From positions 1 through 64,000 of the forward strand of contig SVQW01000002.1 in NCBI GenBank assembly GCA_015065085.1: 64,000 bases of DNA, in the 5' to 3' direction. The stretch comes from Oscillospiraceae bacterium (GTDB lineage: Bacteria; Bacillota; Clostridia; Oscillospirales; SIG627). Each line of letters begins with the position of its first letter. Positions within the stretch are counted from its first letter, which is position 1. This document shows, piece after piece, positions 11,201 to 18,637 of this stretch. The position numbers and the translations under genes were made by a program. The notes beneath the pieces are model-generated. The model was not told the DNA's origin and did not search any database. It saw nothing but the letters and a program-made list of their open reading frames with translations.

Positions 11201-13671
11201 TCCTGATGGTATGCTTTTCCACCGTCACTGATAACTCCCGGTGTCTTGTCCTGAGAGTTTTTCTCGTTCTGTACCGATTCTATCCATGCAGAAAAATACT
11301 TGTCTATCGGTATTGTATCAAGGTTGCTGTTTACCTTTTTCTTGACAGATTCCACAGCAGCACTTGTAAATGACAAAGATGTAGTACTTGCATTGGCTTT
11401 CACCTTAGAATCAAGGAAGCTAAAATAATCAGCAGGATAGCTCTTGTTGATGTAAGCCGAAGATGACCCTATACGGATTGTATACCCCGTTATTTTACCG
11501 AATTTTCCGTTTACACCATTTACACGGTTATCGCTGACACTGAACACAAGATTGGATTTTTTCTCATCATCATTGATGAAAATATCCATATTTTCTCTGT
11601 TTCCGAGTATCTGCGCTCCGCAGTTTACATTTACCTGAGCAGGGATATAGCCGGTAGTTACAGCTTCCCCTGTTTCTGAATTAACACCGGTAATAAACTG
11701 CTTTTCGGTAGGATATGTAACACTTATGCGATACTTCTTATAAAACGCCGCAACACCGTAGAATTTGGTTCTGATTTTAGGCGTTCTGCCCGTATACTTA
11801 TCCACCGCAGCAACCTTTACGCACATAGCGTTAAGAACATCTTTAATCTGAACGGCAGAATCCATACTTGTTTCTTTTGAAAATTTGCCTGTTCTTACAC
11901 CAGTACCAATTAAACCTTGTTCAAGGGCCTTTTTATTTAAAGCTCTGTCATAAACATCCATTGAGGATAACTGGCTGTCACTCACAATGACATTACCGAA
12001 GGTTCTGTCTTGCTCCCAATGCGGGATAAGATACTGATAGTACGGACCTTCTATTTTTGTAGTAGCATCAACGTTACTGTATGTATACATACTACCGGTT
12101 CTTTTTGTGTAAGAATGGTAATACTCCAACTGACCGTTACCGGTGGCGAAATCACCTTCGGTGATCGGCTCTGAATAGAAGGAATTATAATTACCCTTAT
12201 TGGAAGGCTTGGTGCCGGTACTGTTATCTCTGCTGTAGTTAAATATTCCACCTTTACTGTCAGGAGCAGAGAAATAGTACTTACCTACCAAAAGATGAGG
12301 ATCATAGCCGGTATCATATATTTCTCCGACTATATCGCCGGATTTGTATTTTACTGTATATGTTTTGTCTTTAACCGTAATGGAGAATTCAAGTCCATCA
12401 TTAACGGCTGCAAAAAGAGCAATACCTGCACCTTCGTCAATCTTGGCGGTAGCCTGACTTAAAGCACCTGCTTCACAACCTGTAAAATCTGAAAGTGTGA
12501 GCTTGAAATCGCCTTTTCCGCCAACAATAATATCTACTGTTTTTTCTTTTTCATAGGGTGCAAAAACAATCTCACCATATATACTTTCATAGTGTACATC
12601 TGCAATCGCACTGCCGTCTGTTGTCTCTAATATACATGTTGCAGGCGAATACTCTGCACCGTTTCTTTTTACGGTTACACTTACCATTCCGTCCTTTGAT
12701 TTGTATTCATCCGACGAAAAGGTTACCTTGGGAAGCACCACAGGTTCATCATCTGTGATGATTACATTTGTTGATGTCACCTGAGAAAGCTCGGCTCCAA
12801 TCGCTTCGGTCATAAGAAGAGTGAAATATTCTTCACCTTCTGAAATGCCGTCATCCATAATACGTATATTAACATATTTAACTTCCTCACCAGGGGCAAA
12901 GGTTAAAACAGTTTCGGATGAATAATTTACATATTCAAATATATCGCCAAGCAGTTCATCCCTGACAATATCGCCAAGTTCGTTATACACTTCTGTTTTC
13001 TGAACCTCTCTGGTGGGTTTTCCTGTCTGTGCCTCTTTTTCTAAAGCAAGTTTGCTTTTGCCCGAGGTTTCTTCAACTTCAATTTCAGGCACAACCGCAA
13101 AATATTCCTTGCTTTCATCAGGAGTTTCTTCTGTATTATCAGTTTCTGTTTCGACTTCGGTGTTAACAGTTTCATCAGCTGTTTCTTCTTCGACTTCAGC
13201 ATCCGGAGAATCGGGATCGTCGTCTGTCAGCACATCGCTGTTTTCTTCGATTGTTTCTCCAATTTGCTGACTGCCTTCCTCTATTTCGTTCAGAGCGGAG
13301 TCATCTATGATTGACTCCTCGCCGGTCATTGCCAGTTCAATAAGAGTTTTGTCTCTCTCTATGATTTCTATACTATCGCCTATAATACTGTAATCCTTAT
13401 TATAAAGTGCTGAAAAATCAAGAGTTCTGAGCACTACTGATGCTTCCTGCGAAACATCACCGCTTCTTAAAATCGGAAATGCATATACTTTGTCATTTTC
13501 GTCAAACACCGGTCCCGGTACACCAAAGTAAATAATATTGCCATCAAATTCCTGCCGTGTAATACCTATTGTTTCGTATGGAACCTCGCTATTCGCAAAA
13601 GCAGGTGCACTTGTGGACAGCAACATGCTCAGAACCAAGACCAGTGCAACCAGTGGCCTGGATTTAAACAT
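5263..13671 (-). CDS. Giant secreted S-layer-homology (SLH) surface protein
   Basis: About 2802 aa. Signal peptide with cleavage after AFA26. Approximate layout: Calx-beta-like domains 40-420 interrupted by a very acidic Thr/Glu linker (120-187); long beta-rich region to ~1360; helical segment 1365-1460; a glycine-rich stretch of alternating hydrophobic strands 1467-1645; beta-propeller-like repeats 1690-2175; CARDB-like domain 2190-2290; BIG_2-like Ig domain ~2404-2490; Gly/Ser linker (SSGSSGGSSGS); and three C-terminal SLH repeats from ~2614 (WAAKSVDFVSALGIMKG, WYEKAVLWAKQNGIVNG, YAKASLQWANGIGLING). SLH domains bind pyruvylated wall polymers, so the protein should sit on the cell surface. 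Start ATG follows GAGGTG; an upstream GTG lies inside that ribosome site. It follows the DUF3089 lipoprotein gene by 14 nt. The ligand is unknown; adhesion or polymer binding is plausible. Confidence 0.93.
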   Translation of the reverse strand: MFKSRPLVALVLVLSMLLSTSAPAFANSEVPYETIGITRQEFDGNIIYFGVPGPVFDENDKVYAFPILRSGDVSQEASVVLRTLDFSALYNKDYSIIGDSIEIIERDKTLIELAMTGEESIIDDSALNEIEEGSQQIGETIEENSDVLTDDDPDSPDAEVEEETADETVNTEVETETDNTEETPDESKEYFAVVPEIEVEETSGKSKLALEKEAQTGKPTREVQKTEVYNELGDIVRDELLGDIFEYVNYSSETVLTFAPGEEVKYVNIRIMDDGISEGEEYFTLLMTEAIGAELSQVTSTNVIITDDEPVVLPKVTFSSDEYKSKDGMVSVTVKRNGAEYSPATCILETTDGSAIADVHYESIYGEIVFAPYEKEKTVDIIVGGKGDFKLTLSDFTGCEAGALSQATAKIDEGAGIALFAAVNDGLEFSITVKDKTYTVKYKSGDIVGEIYDTGYDPHLLVGKYYFSAPDSKGGIFNYSRDNSTGTKPSNKGNYNSFYSEPITEGDFATGNGQLEYYHSYTKRTGSMYTYSNVDATTKIEGPYYQYLIPHWEQDRTFGNVIVSDSQLSSMDVYDRALNKKALEQGLIGTGVRTGKFSKETSMDSAVQIKDVLNAMCVKVAAVDKYTGRTPKIRTKFYGVAAFYKKYRISVTYPTEKQFITGVNSETGEAVTTGYIPAQVNVNCGAQILGNRENMDIFINDDEKKSNLVFSVSDNRVNGVNGKFGKITGYTIRIGSSSAYINKSYPADYFSFLDSKVKANASTTSLSFTSAAVESVKKKVNSNLDTIPIDKYFSAWIESVQNEKNSQDKTPGVISDGGKAYHQELKFTPIVDYYDVDVTVVKPYTEGTDMNVVLGGFKWRELSLGEHRFHAGDSLDLTGEPYDDSYKAEGYEVSVNDGVFNTIRDTKTLVLLPGNKYTIRPVISQINNCIEITRSEGAMKYFEIGNNVFTEEELAPYPEFAGKTILKLHPEKETVLEQMTPEVGKIYYLDVIWKNNRSNKSFTYFPYITDKMTGNKYITNRYYFKARSMPGDNVINLAAYQAKAANVGKYKIKGSVKTSYKPILSNGLEFSKEGAQGYSVIMGSGEREIEQTSVNGVKETVTVVDTAIDITDENGSFEFDAIQGFKNVYINLLVTNGTNTEDIINVKLPAKGTNGKEVTVGAEEFCLQYSPNLPYIPEGGISYYYDKSTNNEQIDLRENSIRVFDDNLTIRAVVNSNGRKIKKAVFQIRTTNGIVSSYDAYPEMTGSNVYSCKIDALPEVAYNGDRVSVYLVDEETIDGTEASEAIVYPKVDTGIVFYVENAVIAPKEYSLDDITTVDIPLIGKASPSANSKLLKIEKTKWADGTGLTFAVNAAGSWTNTPSMTTAQKLKGYKDFKGAVDKAHTTNLLEKSSKDDYDNSLRTLQQIINLAHAQGNEKDVDNSVAQLTDITRTIEQYKKIHADYSKQAKDAATALDKSLGTISAIICFTLDYILNPETQEFKHFRTSFAVGATATVVSTKYFLLGSVPTFINITTTIQVNLTNSWTKDGMLSSTDFESYSGNIKSIIDDAAEGTDWETLTDMVIKGKLQAGAGMNGVFSTRGFVDLGLQFETGAREGFLWTAGGGIGFDLFFGSIDINIAKFTQGVGSLKNAIHVSFLNDKISVPLSLRSAARDTTEINNNDGTSTSDYGAGTDDMSTFGMKMLRGMPEAVNMQTLLNDAADRTRPQILDLGDGRKFVVFIANRGTDSELPANDMCLFYSICDENGNWAEPVPVADDGTFDTMPDIVFGTNKENIGIVWADSARELTSEDSLKDKLNTLGISGAIYNLESGTMSDELNFVSDEYFNLAPQVSMVDDKIYVSYMARDIESVTKDEDILDVTGLYSTMVTVGYDMAAKEVIPRAFVDIKHPAIDDPLTMDYNTLTSKIGDNTYTLATYTVDTDGKIDTASDRELYLSIRDATNGKEYYPIKISSGVTVSVPRLTKLGDEIFLSWLKDTREIQLLDVSDLVSALFMNDAIGSVYADSNENDAAWYKKKAKELEMHTEESFSPATESDCHGHLVYDDSIYNDLYNGTFRISGTSITTGETDNLSIEEYKLVSNGNDIYIFFTKMNENPEKTGMELYGIRYKRYIGEEDDGLGTDVYAEADANVGEWGFTDAVAITDYDAVIDEFDMFMTEDNKISLVSNFYRQSINDDGVVEYTPNKLVEIDFEPMGSANIKYNDISVSGDSVPGSIVNIGFDVENRGLYTLKDYNLKVVAEKNGTEEVLFEETVSTYLDTNESEPYNISWTVPENVDGTIIKVTVSEASGVVQARPQTVECELSGAPRVTMDSLEFALADDGQLIVSTTATNSGNTASTETDVNICDENDNVIATAKLKALNPGETVDIAASIELKNEYFSNLGVMIVKATADFGEDNTVTAIGDYIPLKPVVAEINGGKETFDLAAGKTSTLTSVAAPWNSLAGQVTYSSADDEVATVDENGVVTGVGVGSTQITAHYTESGISDVINVNVLSSGSSGGSSGSFIFTKTEKNEDGSTTKTTTDKKTGTVTEVTTYPDGDVVTVKSEKDGTVTAEVKANSEKDVVLPIEPTEDIVVVSFTDENGRTTYTDEFIESDEGIAVTANGNVKISVIQSERALYTDVHNNNHWAAKSVDFVSALGIMKGIGEDKFAPDAHLTRAMLVTMLYRAEGEPEVDATNSFEDIEDNAWYEKAVLWAKQNGIVNGVTENEFAPDIDITREQIATIMHRYAMYKGDDVESGENTNILSYDDSDSISDYAKASLQWANGIGLINGKTESTLNPLDNATRAEAATIFYRFVKANLISTQN

Positions 13672-13685
13672 ATATATCACCTCAA

Positions 13686-14753
13686 TTACTTATTTTTAAA
13701 TGCTTCTATTCTTACCTTGGCATTTTCACGCAAATTCATATAATAGAAACCGTAATCATAACCGTGATAGCTTTCGGGTCCAAAAAGTGCATGTGCAGCT
13801 TCAGGAATTGCATACACTGCAGAATCGGCAGTTTCACAAACTACAACACCACGCTCTAAATCAATCTTTGCATCAGCAAGATTCTTTTCGATTTCTCCGT
13901 CTATATTAAGTGAACCGAGGTTTTCTTCTTTAGATGCATATGTATCATCTTTTTTCCAGTTAATCGGGTTAATGGAAATAGCGCCATCAGTTACAACCGC
14001 ATTGTGCTGATCCTTGTTTGCAGGACCTTCTGTATTGTATGAAATGATAACTCCTGTATCGTCAGCACCTTCTGCAAACTTAAGGTGCGGGTTTGCTGCA
14101 AGATATTTGTCGGTTACGGAGTATCCAATTACATATGCTGCAATCATATTTTTGTAGTGCTCAGGATGTTCTTTCATGTAGTCAGAAAGAATCATAGTCA
14201 AAATCTGAGAACCCTGAGAATGTCCCGCAAGAATGAAGGGTTTGCCGTTGTTATAGTTTTCAAAGTAGTAATCAAGTGCAGCGGACGGATCCTGTGATGC
14301 GGAATAACGGAGCAGATCGTCAGCTTCTTCATCACTGAGAGTGAGTGCATAGGCTGCATTTACCTGTCTGTAAAAAGGTGCATAGATATTGCAATCCTCT
14401 ATAAATACCGAAGCCTGATTTTTAAGTTCTCTCTGTGCTCCGCTACGCATAGATTCATCTGTAATATCTGCTACATCAGGAGCATCGTCAGATACCTTTG
14501 AAAAGGTTGTTGGATAAAAATATACAACGTCAACATCCTTGCCTGTGTCTTCTGCACTAAGCCAGTTATCTGCATTGGCATAGTCTATTTTTGTTTCCCA
14601 CTTTTCGCCGCCGTTAGTCTTTGCAATGACTGCCGGAACATTACTTACTTCAGTTTCTGCATTTGTATCAGTATTGTTTACCGTGCATCCTGTAAGCAAT
14701 GCCATTACCATAGCAAAAATTAAAATGGTTTGAAAGATTCTTTTACTTTTCAT
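13686..14753 (-). CDS. DUF3089 lipoprotein, alpha/beta-hydrolase-like
   Basis: 355 aa. Lipoprotein signal with lipobox LLTGC (Cys23), so it is anchored to the outer face of the membrane. The body matches DUF3089, an alpha/beta-hydrolase-like family: an early strand VDVVYFYPTTFS and nucleophile elbow AGHSQGSQI, with catalytic Ser in GHSQG. The enzymatic substrate is unknown. It is the first gene of a two-gene operon with the giant SLH protein and is preceded by the direct repeats at 14833-14867, so both are probably controlled together. Its ATG follows AGGAGG at 7 nt. A role in processing or modifying surface polymers is inference only. Confidence 0.88.
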   Translation of the reverse strand: MKSKRIFQTILIFAMVMALLTGCTVNNTDTNAETEVSNVPAVIAKTNGGEKWETKIDYANADNWLSAEDTGKDVDVVYFYPTTFSKVSDDAPDVADITDESMRSGAQRELKNQASVFIEDCNIYAPFYRQVNAAYALTLSDEEADDLLRYSASQDPSAALDYYFENYNNGKPFILAGHSQGSQILTMILSDYMKEHPEHYKNMIAAYVIGYSVTDKYLAANPHLKFAEGADDTGVIISYNTEGPANKDQHNAVVTDGAISINPINWKKDDTYASKEENLGSLNIDGEIEKNLADAKIDLERGVVVCETADSAVYAIPEAAHALFGPESYHGYDYGFYYMNLRENAKVRIEAFKNK

Positions 14754-14832
14754 AAAATTTCCTCCTAAAATACACTTTTAATTAAAATATACACTTTAAT
14801 TTTACCAAATTTATATAATAAATAGATAGCGT

Positions 14833-14867
14833 TGTCGTAATTTGTATGTTTTCTGTCGTAATTTGTA
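14833..14867 (-). promoter_or_regulatory. Paired direct repeats, candidate LytTR regulator binding site
   Basis: TGTCGTAATTTGTA occurs twice without mismatch, at 14833-14846 and 14854-14867, a 21-bp period (two helical turns). LytTR response regulators such as AgrA and ComE bind paired direct repeats with about 21-22 bp spacing upstream of weak promoters. A LytTR regulator is encoded at 16163-16873. Downstream towards the DUF3089 gene are candidate -10 boxes TATAAA (around 14810) and TAAAAT (14799-14804) without good -35 boxes, which fits activator dependence. Confidence 0.65.
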
Positions 14868-14898
14868 AAAAAACTCTCTTGACAAAGCAAGAGAGTTT
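14867..14898 (-). terminator. Rho-independent terminator of the two-component operon
   Basis: An 11-bp perfect stem (AAACTCTCTTG with CAAGAGAGTTT), 6-nt loop and a following T-run on the minus strand, 22 nt after the histidine kinase stop. The U-tract abuts the distal direct repeat, so transcription of the kinase gene ends exactly where control of the next operon begins. Confidence 0.9.
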
Positions 14899-14920
14899 TA
14901 TGAATTGATTAAATTTTTAC

Positions 14921-16156
14921 CTATGCATCCATGATAACGATACACTCAAACTGTCCCGCGCCCGCCACAAATCGACAGTTACCATTATGTTTTTCAACCA
15001 CAGAACATATACTTTTGATGCCTGTGCTTCGCATTTGCTCGGGCATATCATCAAAGTCAAGGTCTAAATCACAGGAATTTGAACATTTAAGAACGATTTT
15101 CTTCCCCTTGTGGAATATATCAAGTTTTATATATCTTCCGTTTTTAGGTGCCAGTTCCGCACCGTTCAAAGCATTTTCGATGACATTTGCAAACACCGTA
15201 ACAATATCAGGAGGAGCAATGCCAAGTGTTTTGCGTGTTGATGCCTGCACCTCGAAATCTATACCTTTATTTTTTGCTTTTTCCTGATAAACACCCAAAA
15301 TACTGTTGATTGTATGGTTTTCGCAAAATGTTTTTGGTGCATAAGAAGCAGTTTGTTCCATGTATTGTTTAATGTAGTCAATTATTCTTTCCGTTTCTCC
15401 GGCAGAAGCATAAGACATAAGTGCATCATAGTGATGATGCATATCATGCTTAAACTGCCTTGCATATTCGATTTCCTTTTCCTGTGCCTCCACCTGCAAA
15501 ATAAGTAGTTCAGAGTGGAGCTGTCTGCGTCGTTCCTTTTCGTGGTTTACCGCATCCTGCAAACTTGCAAACAACGCTACATACACCACAAAGAAGGATA
15601 CAACTGTAAGCATAAAATAGATAAACTGTGCGTTTGAAAGTGCAAGCTCATCCGGTAAGTATATGGACTGTGCCGCAATCATAATAAAGAAAGCTATTAC
15701 AATGGCATAATATTTTGCCCATCCACCATTTATATATGCACTAAATCGCTTAAACTTGGGCAAAAGCACATAGTAAAGTAAAAGCTGAAGCACAACCATA
15801 GTCAGAATTACGAATGTGATTTTAGCTGCAAGTGGTATTTGCCTTGCCGCTACATAAGTAACCATTGTAGAAAAGCAGGTGTATATACATACATAACTTA
15901 AAAACAGAAAGCCTTTTACCGACGGCTTTCCCTTCGTTGTGAAAAAGAACAAAACACCGTTAAGCACAATCGAGATAATGAAATTCTCACGGGGATGCTG
16001 TGCCGGCAAACCTAAAAACACAATACTGAATACAAGCCATATAAGTGCAGTTAGAACTCTGTTAAAGCGTGGCTTCGCAAGAAAAAGCGACATTCCAACG
16101 TGAGAAAGTACAGATAAAACCAAAAGTAGAATTTCAACAACGCCTATCTCTCTCAT
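14921..16156 (-). CDS. GHKL-type sensor histidine kinase (AgrC-like architecture)
   Basis: 411 aa. Six or seven hydrophobic segments in the first ~200 residues, a short coiled coil (VNHEKERRRQLHSELL), the phospho-acceptor region FKHDMHHHYDAL near residue 235, and a GHKL ATPase domain with N-box VFANVIENALNGAE and a reduced G-box around MRSTGIKSIC. This is the layout of kinases that pair with LytTR regulators and sense peptides or membrane ligands. The regulator gene lies 6 nt upstream; its stop codon is part of this gene's ribosome site (GGAGG), so the pair is co-translated. No AgrB or AgrD-like gene is nearby, so the signal is unknown. Confidence 0.92.
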   Translation of the reverse strand: MREIGVVEILLLVLSVLSHVGMSLFLAKPRFNRVLTALIWLVFSIVFLGLPAQHPRENFIISIVLNGVLFFFTTKGKPSVKGFLFLSYVCIYTCFSTMVTYVAARQIPLAAKITFVILTMVVLQLLLYYVLLPKFKRFSAYINGGWAKYYAIVIAFFIMIAAQSIYLPDELALSNAQFIYFMLTVVSFFVVYVALFASLQDAVNHEKERRRQLHSELLILQVEAQEKEIEYARQFKHDMHHHYDALMSYASAGETERIIDYIKQYMEQTASYAPKTFCENHTINSILGVYQEKAKNKGIDFEVQASTRKTLGIAPPDIVTVFANVIENALNGAELAPKNGRYIKLDIFHKGKKIVLKCSNSCDLDLDFDDMPEQMRSTGIKSICSVVEKHNGNCRFVAGAGQFECIVIMDA

Positions 16157-16162
16157 ATCCGC

Positions 16163-16873
16163 TTACCTCCTCCCGAAATAATCAAAATATGCAGTCTGCA
16201 AGCCCTTGAACGCAGTCCTCGGAATAACTAAATTATCGCCGCTTGTCAACGCTGCAGAATTTGATGACAGTTTATCAATATAATCAAGGTTTATGATATA
16301 TGTTTTTCCGCATTGATAGAAGCATCCGAAAGGAGAGAGTTTATCTGCAAGCTCGGTTGCAGAAATTCTGACAGAAAGTTTTTCACCATTTAACAGTGAT
16401 ATTATCTGATAATGGTCGTTTGATTCGCTCCACACAATATTGTAAACAAGAATGGTTTTATATCCGCCCTCAATTTTTAGCTTTATGGTTTTTGGTGAAT
16501 TGATGTTAATAGCCGCAAGTGCTTTATCTACACCTTTGAAGAATTCTTCTTTTGTGTAAGGTTTTACGATATAGTGTGTTGCGTTCACACCAAACGCCTG
16601 TACCGCGTAATCGGAATATGAAGTTAAAAACACTATCGGACTTTCAATGCGCTTTGCACGAAGCTCCGTTGCCAAACTCATACCCGTGATACCCGGCATA
16701 CAAACATCAAGCAAATAAATATCATATTCCACAGTTTCATCAAGCAAATCCGATGGATTTGAAAATTCAGTTATATCAAAAGGAACATCCTTTTCTGCTC
16801 CGTACTGGGTAATCAGATTTTTTGCAGTATCCAAATATTCTTTTTGGTCGTCGCAGATTGCTATTTTAATCAT
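16163..16873 (-). CDS. LytTR-family response regulator
   Basis: 236 aa. Receiver domain with acidic pocket D8/D9, phospho-acceptor D56 (YDIYLLDVCMPG) and the conserved Lys in HYIVKPY; from ~140 a LytTR DNA-binding domain (KTIKLKIEGGYKTILVYNI, ending in the typical YIINLDYIDKL). It partners the kinase downstream (6-nt gap). LytTR regulators bind paired direct repeats; the best candidate site in the window is 14833-14867, before the DUF3089-SLH operon, to which the pair is transcribed in the same direction. The symporter gene lies 87 nt upstream on the same strand; a short AT-rich hairpin (CTTAAA/TTTAAG) is the only structure seen between them. Confidence 0.93.
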   Translation of the reverse strand: MIKIAICDDQKEYLDTAKNLITQYGAEKDVPFDITEFSNPSDLLDETVEYDIYLLDVCMPGITGMSLATELRAKRIESPIVFLTSYSDYAVQAFGVNATHYIVKPYTKEEFFKGVDKALAAININSPKTIKLKIEGGYKTILVYNIVWSESNDHYQIISLLNGEKLSVRISATELADKLSPFGCFYQCGKTYIINLDYIDKLSSNSAALTSGDNLVIPRTAFKGLQTAYFDYFGRR

Positions 16874-16960
16874 TTCGCATTCACCTTACTTTCCCATTGA
16901 GTTCACCTTAAAGCTTTTCTTTTAAGCATCATGGTAAACAGGTCTAATTTAAGTGCTCCA

Positions 16961-18184
16961 TTAGAACGGAAGTTCTTTGCCTTGTTTCTGCCATTCGCGG
17001 AATTCTGCAGTTGCACAGAAGATTACATCGCCTGATGAATTTATTGCAGTTTCAAGCGAATCCTGAATAACACCGATTATAAAGCCTACTCCGACTACCT
17101 GCATTGCAATATCCTGACCTACACCAAGAAGCGAACATGCCATCGGGATAAGAAGAAGTGAGCCACCTGCAACACCTGATGCACCGCAAGCACCCAGCGT
17201 TGCCACAAAACTTAATAGTATTGCAAGAAAAATATTTACCTCTATACCCTGTGAAAAAGCTGCAGCAAGAGACATAACAGTGATAGTGATTGCAGCACCA
17301 TCCATATTAATAGTAGCACCAAGAGGAATGGAAACACTGTAATATTCTTTGTCGAGTCCAAGTTTTTCACATAAGTTCATATTTACCGGAATATTTGCAG
17401 CAGAACTTCTTGTAAAGAATGCTGTTACACCAGATTCCTTGAAACACTTAAATACGAGAGGGTATGGGTTTTTCTTTAATGCCAAAGCAACAATCAAGGG
17501 ATCAATCACAAGTGCCATCAAAATCATACATCCTACAAGAACTGCAAGAACTTTTCCATAATCAGTGAAAATTTCAAGGCCGTATTCACTTACAGAACTA
17601 TATACAAGCCCCATAATACCAAAGGGTGCAAGTTGGATTACCCATGCTACCGACCTTGATACAGCATTTGAAATATCAGTAAGTACTTCTTTTGTCTTTT
17701 CGCCGGCAACAATTCGAAGTGCAAGACCAAGAATGATAGACCAAGTGAGAATTCCCACATAGTTTGCGTTGATAAGTGCACTTACAGGATTCATAACCAT
17801 ATTTCCCATAAGTGTGCGGAAGACTTCGCCAAGTCCTGTCGGAGCGGTCTGCTCTACAGCCTGAGCAAGAGGGATTGTTGTGCGGAAAATAAAACTTAAA
17901 ACAACTGCAATTACTGCAGCAAGGAAAGTACTTAGCATATAGAAAAATATTACAGATTTAAATCTGTTTCCTATGCCCTTGCCCGCACTTGCCAAAGATG
18001 CCACTACAAGTACAAATACAAGTATTGGTGCGATTGCTTTAAGTGCACCGACAAAAATATCGCCAAAAACAGTTACAAAACCTGCTTCAGGAACCCAAAG
18101 CCCAAGGCATATACCTATAACAAGGCCTATCGCAATCCTCAAAATTAATGGGGTTTTTGTGTAAAAACCAAAAAACTTTTTCAT
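16961..18184 (-). CDS. sstT: SstT-type Na+/serine-threonine symporter
   Basis: 407 aa member of the dicarboxylate/amino-acid:cation symporter family. Signature stretches match SstT closely: FVGALKAIAPILVFVLV, FFTRSSAANIPVN, SIPLGATINMDGAAITIT, CGASGVAGGSLLLIP and IQDSLETAINSS, which form the re-entrant hairpins and substrate site. It should import serine and threonine with Na+. A longer reading begins 16 codons upstream, but the ATG at 18184 has a good GGAGG site 7 nt away and is the family start. It may be co-transcribed with the downstream two-component genes. Upstream (18185-18637) no gene was recognised. Confidence 0.92.
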   Translation of the reverse strand: MKKFFGFYTKTPLILRIAIGLVIGICLGLWVPEAGFVTVFGDIFVGALKAIAPILVFVLVVASLASAGKGIGNRFKSVIFFYMLSTFLAAVIAVVLSFIFRTTIPLAQAVEQTAPTGLGEVFRTLMGNMVMNPVSALINANYVGILTWSIILGLALRIVAGEKTKEVLTDISNAVSRSVAWVIQLAPFGIMGLVYSSVSEYGLEIFTDYGKVLAVLVGCMILMALVIDPLIVALALKKNPYPLVFKCFKESGVTAFFTRSSAANIPVNMNLCEKLGLDKEYYSVSIPLGATINMDGAAITITVMSLAAAFSQGIEVNIFLAILLSFVATLGACGASGVAGGSLLLIPMACSLLGVGQDIAMQVVGVGFIIGVIQDSLETAINSSGDVIFCATAEFREWQKQGKELPF

Positions 18185-18439
18185 ACTTTTTCCTCCGTAT
18201 AAATTCCATAAAAATATATTAATTAAAATCATTATCTATATACAGCAAATATATCACATAGTGTTGTCACAACAACATCTCCAAAGCCATAAAATAATTC
18301 ACTAAAATATATTTCATTATAACAGAAAAAAGTGATTTTGTAAATATGTATAATGTTTTTTATTCTAATTGAGAGTTTTAATTTTCCCATCGAATAGCTT
18401 CCTACGAATTTATTGCCATTGATATTTTTTTGCAAAACA

Positions 18440-18511
18440 AAATGCAATACCCGTTCGTAATTATAATTTATATACTCAAAAATATAAATCAAACAAACAA
18501 GTATTGCATTT
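18440..18511. repeat. Nested inverted repeat in a gene-free AT-rich gap
   Basis: Eleven-bp outer arms AAATGCAATAC / GTATTGCATTT (18440-18450, 18501-18511) enclose 8-bp inner arms ATTTATAT / ATATAAAT (18466-18473, 18482-18489). On the minus strand the outer stem is followed by TTTTGTTTTG, so it may end the eight-gene operon above it, or be a small mobile-element remnant or cruciform. The surrounding gap 18185-18637 otherwise shows no convincing gene; an 86-codon AT-rich frame there has no family resemblance. Confidence 0.5.
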
Positions 18512-18637
18512 CACTTTACAATTGAGGACATATATTAGATTGTTCATTTGCAACAATGACGTGTAATTCTTCTTTGTTCACAGTATGTAGCCTCATCTAC
18601 AAATTCTTATTTGTCAAACTGTTCAACATATCAGGAT

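Noticed and set aside
5506-13270. Many frames on the opposite strand of the giant SLH gene
   Set aside because: Low-complexity, Cys/Ile-rich shadow translations without ribosome sites; the minus-strand SLH frame explains the region.
14754-16873. agr-type quorum-sensing system
   Set aside because: Kinase and regulator fit the pattern, but no AgrB protease or AgrD-like peptide gene was found in the neighbouring gaps.
18232-18492. 86-codon minus-strand frame upstream of the symporter
   Set aside because: AT-rich composition, no ribosome site, no family resemblance, and it overlaps the inverted repeat.
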